Below are positions 30,629 through 37,436 of a stretch of DNA of 64,000 nucleotides, one piece after another. The stretch covers positions 2,604,001 through 2,668,000 of the forward strand of contig NZ_CP112866.1 of assembly GCF_026410085.1 (NCBI RefSeq), read 5' to 3'. The notes under the pieces were generated by a model. That model did no database searches. It was not told the DNA's origin and saw only the letters and a program-made list of their open reading frames with translations. A program made the position numbers and the translations under genes. Source of the stretch: Pseudomonas quebecensis (GTDB taxonomy: Bacteria; Pseudomonadota; Gammaproteobacteria; Pseudomonadales; Pseudomonadaceae). Position 1 is the first letter of the stretch; every line of letters starts with the position of its first letter.

Positions 30629-31673
30629 CTCGGCCGTGGTACGCCAGGTGCTGCTGGCGATTTTCAATGACACGCCGGACATCCACGTCATGGGCGCCGC
30701 CTCCGATCCGATTTTCGCCATGGACAAGCTTGCCCGCGAATGGCCGGACGTGATCGTGCTGGACGTGGAGATGCCGCGCATGGACGGCATCACCTTTCTG
30801 CGCAAAATCATGAGCGAGCGCCCCACGCCGGTGGTGATCTGTTCATCGCTGACCCAGAAAGGCGCGGAAACCTCTCTGCAGGCGTTGTCGGCCGGCGCGG
30901 TGGATATCATCACCAAGCCCACCACGGGCCTGAAAAACTTCCTGATTGAATCCGGCCCCGAGTTGGTAGCGGCGATTCGTGCGGCGGCCAATTCCAACGT
31001 CAAGAACCTGGGCAAGCGCATCGCCAGGCCGACACCGGCACCCGCCCCCGCCGGCAAGCTCACAGCCGATGCGATCCTGCCCGCCGCCAACGGCCAGGCC
31101 ATGGCGCAGACCACCGAGCGCATCGTCGCCATCGGTACGTCCACGGGCGGCACCCAGGCCCTGGAAGCGGTGCTCACGGCGCTGCCGAGGGTGTGCCCGG
31201 GCATGGTGATCGTGCAGCACATGCCTGAGAAGTTCACCGCTTCCTTCGCCGAACGCCTCAACGGCGTGTGCCAGATCGAAGTGCGTGAAGCGCGCAACAA
31301 CGACCGTATTCTCCCGGGCCTGGCCTTGATTGCCCCCGGCGGCAAACACCTGATGGTCACACGCAGCGGCGCCTACTATCACGCTCAGGTGATTGACGGG
31401 CCGCTGGTCAACCGCCATCGGCCGTCGGTGGATGTGCTGTTTCGCTCGGTGGCCAAATTCGCCGGCAAGAACGCCACGGGCATCATCATGACCGGCATGG
31501 GCGACGACGGCGCCCGCGGCCTCAAGGAAATGCTTGATGCCGGCGCCGCCACGGTAGCCCAGGACGAGGCCAGCTGCGTGGTGTTCGGCATGCCCAAGGA
31601 AGCCATCAAGCTCAACGCCGCCCAGCGCATCATGGCGTTGCAGGATATTCACCAGGCGATTTTGCACAAGTAA
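30591..31673 (+). CDS. cheB: protein-glutamate methylesterase CheB
   Basis: 360 residues. Receiver domain with phospho-acceptor Asp58 ([13 protein letters not shown]), a linker, and the C-terminal methylesterase with the Ser of GTSTGGTQA, the His of VQHMPEKF and the Asp of [11 protein letters not shown]. Removes receptor methyl groups when phosphorylated by CheA. Last gene of the operon, starting inside cheD. Confidence 0.95.
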   Translation: MPTKKISVLLVDDSAVVRQVLLAIFNDTPDIHVMGAASDPIFAMDKLAREWPDVIVLDVEMPRMDGITFLRKIMSERPTPVVICSSLTQKGAETSLQALSAGAVDIITKPTTGLKNFLIESGPELVAAIRAAANSNVKNLGKRIARPTPAPAPAGKLTADAILPAANGQAMAQTTERIVAIGTSTGGTQALEAVLTALPRVCPGMVIVQHMPEKFTASFAERLNGVCQIEVREARNNDRILPGLALIAPGGKHLMVTRSGAYYHAQVIDGPLVNRHRPSVDVLFRSVAKFAGKNATGIIMTGMGDDGARGLKEMLDAGAATVAQDEASCVVFGMPKEAIKLNAAQRIMALQDIHQAILHK

Positions 31674-31689
31674 GGCCGGCCGGCTGCGA

Positions 31690-31780
31690 CGGCGCGCAAT
31701 CGCAGCGCAAAACGTGATGCCGAGGCATAGCCGCAGGCGCCGGCTACTTCACCGACCGGGTATGGCCGCGAGCAACTGAT
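31690..31780 (-). pseudogene. remnant of an AraC-family HTH domain
   Basis: Minus-strand translation gives PYPVGEVAGACGYASASRFALRLR, the signature of the second helix-turn-helix of AraC regulators (usually followed by FG-x-SPxxYR). No upstream domain or correct C-terminus is left, and the surrounding frame is not coding. This looks like a decayed regulator left between cheB and the next gene. Confidence 0.55.
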
Positions 31781-31936
31781 CCCAAGCCTGCGAGGTGTGC
31801 GTGTCCAGCGGTACGCGCGGATCGATGGTTGATACGCTGCGAGCTGAGGATCAGTTGGTTGAACTGCTCTGTCGCGTCGGTGCAATCAGCCGAATCATGG
31901 CTTGTCAGCGTGTGCCTGTGTTGCTAGTGTCGTTTT

Positions 31937-32008
31937 ATGACAAATTATTACCTCACCTCGACCACCCCTACCACGACCGCTGAAAGCGGCGCGTACGAGG
32001 TGTCGTGA
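31937..32008 (+). CDS. candidate threonine-rich leader peptide
   Basis: A 23-codon frame from ATG at 31937 to TGA at 32006. Seven codons are Thr (six ACC/ACG/ACA within residues 2-14), with two tandem Tyr codons near the start (MTNYY). A hairpin with outer stem CACGAC / GTCGTG (31972-31977 / 32002-32007) covers its end. An intrinsic terminator follows at 32029-32061, and then the cysteine-hydrolase gene. The layout fits amino-acid attenuation. The ribosome site is weak, so translation is unproven. Confidence 0.4.
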   Translation: MTNYYLTSTTPTTTAESGAYEVS

Positions 32009-32028
32009 GCGTATAGCCAACGAACTTC

Positions 32029-32061
32029 AAAGGCCCGCCAGCAATGGACAGGGCCTTTTTT
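32029..32061 (+). terminator. intrinsic terminator between leader frame and cysteine hydrolase
   Basis: AAAGGCCC (32029-32036) pairs with GGGCCTTT (32051-32058) over a 14-base loop, and the T-run continues to 32061. It lies only 40 bp upstream of the hydrolase ATG, so it would cut that gene's transcript unless bypassed: a likely attenuator. Confidence 0.7.
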
Positions 32062-32101
32062 GTGCCTTGTGTTGCTGGTGTTAATGCAAGGAGCTGCACC
32101 C

Positions 32102-32620
32102 ATGTATGCACTGTTGGTACTCGATATCCAAGTCGGCCTGGTTCACGGCCCGGAAAAACCCTGGCGTTGCGGCATATTGCTGGACACCCTGAACAGCCTG
32201 ATGGAGCAAGCTCGACGCGCGGGCGCTCCGATTTTTCTCGCTCGCCACGTCGGACCTGCGGAGTCGCCGATGGCGCCGGACAACCCGCTCACGATGCTGG
32301 CATCGGAGCTGATACTTTCAGGTGCAGAGGTGGTTTTTGAAAAACAGCGGCCCAACGCCTTTGTCCAGACCGACCTGGCGGACAATTTGCGCGCTCACGG
32401 CGCTACGGGCGTAGTGATTACAGGCATGAAAACTCAGTATTGCGTCGACAGCACGTGCCGCGCCGCGCGTGATCTTGGATTCGATGCGATGCTCATCGCT
32501 GATGGGCACACCTGCTCGGACACAGCAGCGATGCAGGCCAGGGACATCGTAGCCCACCACAATGCAACGTTGCATGGGCCGTTCTGCCAGGTGATCAATG
32601 CTGAGGATTGGCGCTTCTAG
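32102..32620 (+). CDS. isochorismatase-family cysteine hydrolase
   Basis: 172 residues. Catalytic triad of the family: Asp8 (LLVLDIQ), Lys81 (FEKQRPNAF) and Cys114 (GMKTQYCVDST). Cytosolic hydrolase of an amide or vinyl ether; members include nicotinamidase and N-carbamoyl hydrolases, and the substrate is not evident. AAGGAG lies ten bases before the ATG at 32102. Probably controlled by the leader/terminator just upstream. Confidence 0.9.
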   Translation: MYALLVLDIQVGLVHGPEKPWRCGILLDTLNSLMEQARRAGAPIFLARHVGPAESPMAPDNPLTMLASELILSGAEVVFEKQRPNAFVQTDLADNLRAHGATGVVITGMKTQYCVDSTCRAARDLGFDAMLIADGHTCSDTAAMQARDIVAHHNATLHGPFCQVINAEDWRF

Positions 32621-32673
32621 ACAGCGATAGCCATTGCGGGGAGCAAGCGGGCGCCCTCCCCGCACATGACACA

Positions 32674-32871
32674 TCAGTTGTCCGGGTGCTCACTGGCAAC
32701 CGAATCAGCCGCGTCGACATCCGACATGTCCTCCTCCAGCGGAGCCTCGTCATCCGGTGGCAATGGCACTGCGTCGTCGCCCTTACGCGGGTCGTGCCCG
32801 GTCTCGTTGTCGGTGCCCCGCGTCACGGCCTGCTGTGAAAGATTGCCCGGTGCGTTCTCATCGATTTCCAT
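32674..32871 (-). CDS. small acidic, probably disordered protein
   Basis: 65 residues, strongly acidic with repeated DDE/EED clusters, few hydrophobics and no cysteine, so probably disordered. GGAG stands 7-8 bases before the ATG, supporting real translation. Function unknown; similar small acidic proteins are widespread in pseudomonads. Confidence 0.65.
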   Translation of the reverse strand: MEIDENAPGNLSQQAVTRGTDNETGHDPRKGDDAVPLPPDDEAPLEEDMSDVDAADSVASEHPDN

Positions 32872-33011
32872 GCTGGTTCTCCGTTGATGACTGAGCCACG
32901 GAATATCCGCGCCTACCCATCAGAGGCGGCATGCAACGGCGAGTGCCGGGCTCTGGACGAACGGTGCAAAGCCTCGTGAACGCCAAGGTTGGTGAGGCAA
33001 AAAGCGCTGAT

Positions 33012-34085
33012 TCAGCCTTTGAGGTTTCTCACGCTGCCAAAGGTCGCCTCGGTGCGCGCGTGCTCCAACACACTCATGGGCATCGGCGTGCGCGTGACGC
33101 TGATGACCGGCTTTTGCACGATCGCTCGTTCAGGGTTCGCCAGACGTTCATCGCTGGGCGGTACGCCGAAATATTCTCGATAACATTTGGAAAAGTGCGG
33201 TGTGGACACAAAGCCACAGAGCAACGCCAGCTCGACGATTGAGATCGGCGTCTGCTTGAGCAATTGGCGAGCCCGAATCAACCGCAGCCGCAGGTAATAG
33301 CGTGAGGGTGAGCAGTGCAAATACTTCTGGAACATGCGCTCAAGCTGTCGACGGGAAAGGTCTACATACTGCGCCAGATGGTCCAGCTCGAGCGGCTCCT
33401 CCAGATTCGCCTCCATCAGCGTCACGATTTCCTGCAACTTGGGTTGCTGGGTGCCCAGCATGTGCTTGAGGGGGATGCGCTGATGGTCTTGCTCATTGCG
33501 CATGCGCTCGTAGACGAACATGTCCGAAATCGCCGCTGAGAGTTCGTACCCGTGATCGAGGCCGATCAGTTGCAGCATCATGTCCATCGGCGCGGTTCCG
33601 CCGGAACTGGTGAGCCGATCCCGGTCGAGGGTAAACAGGCTCGGGCTGACGGTCACGCGCGGAAAAGCCTCTTGCATGGCCGCCAACCATTCCCAGTGGA
33701 CGCTGCATTCGAAACCGTCCAACAGTCCCGCTCGAGCCAATACCCAACTGCCGGTACAAATGCCGCCCAGGCGTTTGGCGTAGCGCGCTTGTGTGCGCAG
33801 CCACTTGACCAGCTCGGGGGTCACCGTGTTTTGAATGCCCGTGCCGCCGCACACAAGAACGCTGTCGGCCGACGGCGCGGTGCCGACGGCACTGTCGGGC
33901 GTGATAGGCACGCCATCGCTGGCCCAAATGGGCGCTCCATCAATACTGGCGGTGTACCAACGATAGAGCTCCTGCCCCGACAGTTGGTTGGCCATGCGCA
34001 GCGGCTCTACCGCAGACGCCAATGAGATCAGCGTGAACTGATCCAGCAGCACAAACAGGACGCAGGTAACAGGCCGCGCGCTCAT
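33012..34085 (-). CDS. GlxA-type AraC regulator (DJ-1/PfpI domain plus HTH)
   Basis: 357 residues. The N-terminal class-I glutamine-amidotransferase/DJ-1-like domain (about 5-185) has LGGICTGSWVLARAGLL. The C-terminal AraC HTH pair (about 215-315) has LDHLAQYVDLSRRQLERMFQKYL and SIVELALLCGFVSTPHFSKCYREYFG. Relatives (GbdR, CdhR, ArgR types) sense amines, betaines or amino acids. The start overlaps the permease stop by four bases (ATGA), so it probably regulates and travels with that permease. Confidence 0.92.
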   Translation of the reverse strand: MSARPVTCVLFVLLDQFTLISLASAVEPLRMANQLSGQELYRWYTASIDGAPIWASDGVPITPDSAVGTAPSADSVLVCGGTGIQNTVTPELVKWLRTQARYAKRLGGICTGSWVLARAGLLDGFECSVHWEWLAAMQEAFPRVTVSPSLFTLDRDRLTSSGGTAPMDMMLQLIGLDHGYELSAAISDMFVYERMRNEQDHQRIPLKHMLGTQQPKLQEIVTLMEANLEEPLELDHLAQYVDLSRRQLERMFQKYLHCSPSRYYLRLRLIRARQLLKQTPISIVELALLCGFVSTPHFSKCYREYFGVPPSDERLANPERAIVQKPVISVTRTPMPMSVLEHARTEATFGSVRNLKG

Positions 34086-35491
34086 GGTGGCGACACCACG
34101 GGCAGCGCCCCGCCTACTGGCGCAGCTTGGCGTGCAGTGACCACACCCACCAGCGCAATCAGCAACGCCAGCCCGATCGTGGATGACACCTCAAGGCGAT
34201 GCTCGGGCGTCAACAGCATCACGCCCAGCGCAGCGCAAATGAATGCGATGACCAGCCAGGTGAGCCACGGAAACAGCCACATTTTGAACGTCAGTGTGAC
34301 CTTGCGACGCTGCATGACCTTGCGCATACGCAGTTGCGAAACGGCGATGACCAGGTACACCAACAACGCGATAGCTCCGGAACTGGCCAACAGAAACTGG
34401 AACAGCCCGGCCGGCATGAAATAGCTGAGCAACGTCACGCCAGCCCCCAGCACGGTGCTGGCGATCACTGCGGCCCTGGGAACACTGGCTGCGGACGTGC
34501 GTTTCATCAGCGTCGGCGCATCCCCGCGCTTGCCCAAGGAATACAACATGCGCGAAGCGATGTAGATGGAAGAGTTCATGCAACTGGCCACGGCGATCAG
34601 CACCACCCCATCCACCAGCAATTTGGCGTGGGGAATATTCATCAATTCCAGCGCCCGTTGATAGGAACCTACCGAAGCCAGCAGCGGGTCATTCCACGGC
34701 ACGACGGAAATCACCACGAAGATCGACAGCACATAGAACACGCCGATTCGCCACATCACCGAACGGGTGGCGCGGGCAATGTTCTGCGCGGGATTATCGG
34801 ACTCCGCCGCCGCGATGGTGACGGCTTCCGTCCCGATAAAGCTGAACATGATGGTAATGAACGCGCCGACCACTGCTGAAAGGCCATTGGGCGCGAAACC
34901 GCCATGTTCTTGCATCAATCGACTCAAACCGCTGGCTTCGTGCTCTGGAATCCAGCCCATCAATACCGCGCATCCGAGACCGATAAAGCCGATGATTGCG
35001 ACGACCTTGGCCATGGCAAACCAGAACTCGAATTCGCCGTACTTGGAGACACTGAACAAATTGGTGACCACCAACAAAAAGATCGACAACAAGGCGAACA
35101 GCCAAGCGTCGATCTGCGGGAACCACTGGTTCAAAATATGCCCGGCGGCCAGGGCTTCGATGGGGATTACCAACACCCAGAACCACCAGTACAGCCAACC
35201 GATCGTAAACCCGGCCCAGCGGCCGATGGCCTGGTCGGCATAGGTGGAGAAAGAGCCGGTGTCCGGGTTGGCCACCGCCATTTCCCCCAGCATGCGCATG
35301 ACCAGCACTACCAACAGGCCGGAAAAGAAATACGCCAGCATCACCGCCGGGCCCGCAGCCGCGATTGCATGCCCGGACCCTACGAACAACCCAGCGCCGA
35401 TAATGCCTGCAATGGAGAGCATGGTGACATGCCGCGGCTTGAAGCCTTGCGCCAGCTGGCCGTTCGAATCCTTGGAACTCAGGCTATTCAT
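34082..35491 (-). CDS. APC-family amino acid permease (GabP/ProY-like)
   Basis: 469 residues, twelve predicted membrane helices. The consensus amino-acid transport signature follows helix 1 (FKPRHVTMLSIAGIIGAGLFVGSG). It also has PDTGSFSTYADQAIGRWAGF and GTEAVTIAAAESDNPAQNIARA. Proton-coupled uptake of an amino acid or GABA-like compound. First gene of a two-gene unit with the GlxA-type regulator. Confidence 0.92.
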   Translation of the reverse strand: MNSLSSKDSNGQLAQGFKPRHVTMLSIAGIIGAGLFVGSGHAIAAAGPAVMLAYFFSGLLVVLVMRMLGEMAVANPDTGSFSTYADQAIGRWAGFTIGWLYWWFWVLVIPIEALAAGHILNQWFPQIDAWLFALLSIFLLVVTNLFSVSKYGEFEFWFAMAKVVAIIGFIGLGCAVLMGWIPEHEASGLSRLMQEHGGFAPNGLSAVVGAFITIMFSFIGTEAVTIAAAESDNPAQNIARATRSVMWRIGVFYVLSIFVVISVVPWNDPLLASVGSYQRALELMNIPHAKLLVDGVVLIAVASCMNSSIYIASRMLYSLGKRGDAPTLMKRTSAASVPRAAVIASTVLGAGVTLLSYFMPAGLFQFLLASSGAIALLVYLVIAVSQLRMRKVMQRRKVTLTFKMWLFPWLTWLVIAFICAALGVMLLTPEHRLEVSSTIGLALLIALVGVVTARQAAPVGGALPVVSPP

Positions 35492-35787
35492 CGTTTTTTT
35501 TATTCTCTGTGATCGACATTCAGACGTGCTGACCAGAAGGTCAGGCGATCATCATTTCTCAATGACGGGTCACAGTACGCGGCCGGTCGCCACCTAAAAC
35601 AGCCTCATTGCGTCATCCGATCGCCTGATAGCGACACCGAAATCCTACCGGCACCTTTCCTGACCGGGTCGAGTTGGATCCAAATTATTGGAACGCCGGC
35701 GTCTTTCAGGAATCTTCTAGAGCAGAGAGCGCAAAGCTCCATGAGAAGGCTTAAAGCCAGCAAGACCTTGTGTGTGGAGTATGAAGA

Positions 35788-36039
35788 ATGGTCGATTTCA
35801 ACAAACAACTGCCCGCCGCGGTGAGCCGCCAGGTGGACAAAATCATGGCTGAAATTCAAAAGGCAGGATCAATGATCATGGCGGTGAAGGCCGGAGCGCG
35901 GGCCAATGGTTTAGTTATCGGCTTGCTGTGTTCGGGCAGCATTACCGATGAGACGGCGCAAGCGTTGCAGTCGGCGTTCGATGCGGCGACCGAAAAGAAG
36001 CTCAAGGAACTGTCCGTATGGTCTGCGCCTCAGCATTGA
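35788..36039 (+). CDS. small conserved hypothetical protein
   Basis: 83 residues with a central hydrophobic patch (GLVIGLLCSGSITDETAQALQSAF) flanked by amphipathic helices; cytosolic or peripheral. GGAG lies eight bases before the ATG. Family not recognised. An opposite-strand frame (35605-35859) overlaps its start but has poorer coding character. Confidence 0.6.
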   Translation: MVDFNKQLPAAVSRQVDKIMAEIQKAGSMIMAVKAGARANGLVIGLLCSGSITDETAQALQSAFDAATEKKLKELSVWSAPQH

Positions 36040-36151
36040 GCATTGATCGGAGTATCAGCCTACCCCCATTGCCTTGGCTCGACATAGCTGAGGCGATCAG
36101 CCCCGCCTCGTGCACAACGGCTCGCGGTCTATCTATAACCCTGAGGTAAAC

Positions 36152-36844
36152 ATGTCGCCCTTCGATATTCAGCGAATGTTATTGGATGAGTTCCCGCTGT
36201 CGTTTTTGCTGGAGGTTGTACTTCGAGCAGCGTTTGCCTTCCTGGCTGTTTTTCTATTTTTGAAGTCCAGCGGCCGTCGAGGAATCCGGCAGTTATCGCT
36301 TTTTGAACTCGTGGTTATCTTGACGCTGGGCTCGGCCGCCGGCGATGTATCTTTTTATCACGACGTGCCGCTGTTACCCGTTGCAGTGGTATTTCTCACC
36401 CTCCTGGTTCTATATCGCATGACCGTCCTGATCATGACAAAGAGCAAGCGATTCGAGTCATGGATTGACGGCGTGCCCGTAACGGTCATTAAAAACGGCC
36501 TTTATGAATTAAAGTCCCTGGAGCAGGTGAACATATCATCGAGTGAGTTATTGATGGAGTTACGGCAGCAGGGTGTAGAGCACTTGGGGCAAGTCAGGCT
36601 GGGGCTCGTCGAAACGGATGGGGACATCAGTCTGTATTTTTATGAACCGCAGGATATACAACCAGGATTATCTGTACTGCCCCTTGAACACCGCACCGAA
36701 TACCACATCGCTCCCGCGTCAGCGCTGTATTGCTGCGTAAATTGTGGTCTGCCGCGCGATCTCCAGCAGGGGCAACACGCTCGTTGCGTGCGATGCGATA
36801 AAGAAGTGTGGTCAACGGCCTTGACCACGCGACGTTGTCGATAA
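36152..36844 (+). CDS. DUF421 (YetF-like) membrane protein with C-terminal zinc-ribbon-like tail
   Basis: 230 residues. Three N-terminal membrane helices (about 15-90) are followed by the DUF421 cytosolic domain (WIDGVPVTVIKNGLY ... MELRQQGVEHLGQVRLGLVETDGDISLYF). The tail has two CxxC pairs, CVNC and CVRC, about 20 residues apart, as in a zinc ribbon. Role unknown; YetF relatives affect envelope and spore physiology in Bacillus. GAGG precedes the ATG at 36152. Confidence 0.85.
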   Translation: MSPFDIQRMLLDEFPLSFLLEVVLRAAFAFLAVFLFLKSSGRRGIRQLSLFELVVILTLGSAAGDVSFYHDVPLLPVAVVFLTLLVLYRMTVLIMTKSKRFESWIDGVPVTVIKNGLYELKSLEQVNISSSELLMELRQQGVEHLGQVRLGLVETDGDISLYFYEPQDIQPGLSVLPLEHRTEYHIAPASALYCCVNCGLPRDLQQGQHARCVRCDKEVWSTALTTRRCR

Positions 36845-36879
36845 GTGACTCTGGTCGCCAACTGACAGCCACACCCGCG

Positions 36880-36905
36880 AAAAAAAGCCCGCACAATGTG
36901 CGGGC
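36880..36905 (-). terminator. leftward intrinsic terminator
   Basis: An 8-bp perfect stem (GCCCGCAC / GTGCGGGC) with an AAT loop at 36887-36905. On the minus strand it is followed by seven T (A-run 36880-36886). No annotated gene runs leftward into it, apart from the small frame at 36985. It lies just past the DUF421 stop. Confidence 0.75.
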
Positions 36906-36985
36906 GAAACAGGAGTTGGACTTAGAGTCTGCCCGTACCAACAGGCATACAGTCTTAGAAAATAAAGAGTGTTCATCAGATCCAT
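36880..36985 (-). other. small leftward frame rich in aromatic residues, with terminator (leader-like)
   Basis: From ATG at 36985 (GGAG directly upstream) the minus strand reads MDLMNTLYFLRLYACWYG and runs into the terminator at 36887-36905. Two Tyr, one Trp, one Phe and one Cys fall in a nine-residue stretch, the layout of an aromatic-amino-acid leader or small regulatory RNA. Nothing on the minus strand lies downstream except the convergent DUF421 gene, so if it is a leader it is orphaned. Confidence 0.3.
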
Positions 36986-37122
36986 TTTTCTCCAAGAGTG
37001 CCGACGAGCGGCACCGTTAAAGCGAAGCGACAAAGTTGTACAAATCATCCATATAAGTATAAGAAAATATTCTGAACCTTCGATTTTGAATCAAGAACAA
37101 AGGTGTTTTAGAAGGAGCTAAA

Positions 37123-37247
37123 ATGCCGAACTTGTTATACATCATCGAATAAGCAAACCACTGGCTGAGCGCTATGGCATCGAAAACGTAAAGTGGCGTA
37201 TCTCAGGCGATGTGCCCTTTATACCGAAGCCATACGTGCCGTCTTAG
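37123..37247 (+). pseudogene. possible remnant of a MarR-type regulator N-terminus
   Basis: A strong AAGGAG site and ATG at 37123 open a frame that stops after nine codons (MPNLLYIIE). Shifting the frame by two gives ISKPLAERYGIENVKWRISGD, resembling the first helices of MarR proteins (LAxRYGLTxxxWRVLA), before a stop at 37245. No HTH remains. The rest of 36906-37436 shows no other coding signal. Resemblance is short, so this is tentative. Confidence 0.3.
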
Positions 37248-37436
37248 GTGTGCAGCAGAAGCAGACCGATGACTACCGGTCGCCTGCTCGCACCACGGTG
37301 GTGCTTGAAACATGCTTTTCTGAGAAACTGAAACCCGACCGAGCCGAAAGAAACACCTGCGCTGCCATACTGCTTTCTTCACCTTCAATTTTAATCAGAC
37401 CGTGGATGACGACTCCATGGCCGTTGGGAGATCCAT

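Noticed and set aside
35605..35859. Minus-strand 84-codon gene
   Set aside because: Overlaps the better supported rightward 83-residue gene with GGAG ribosome site; no recognisable motif.
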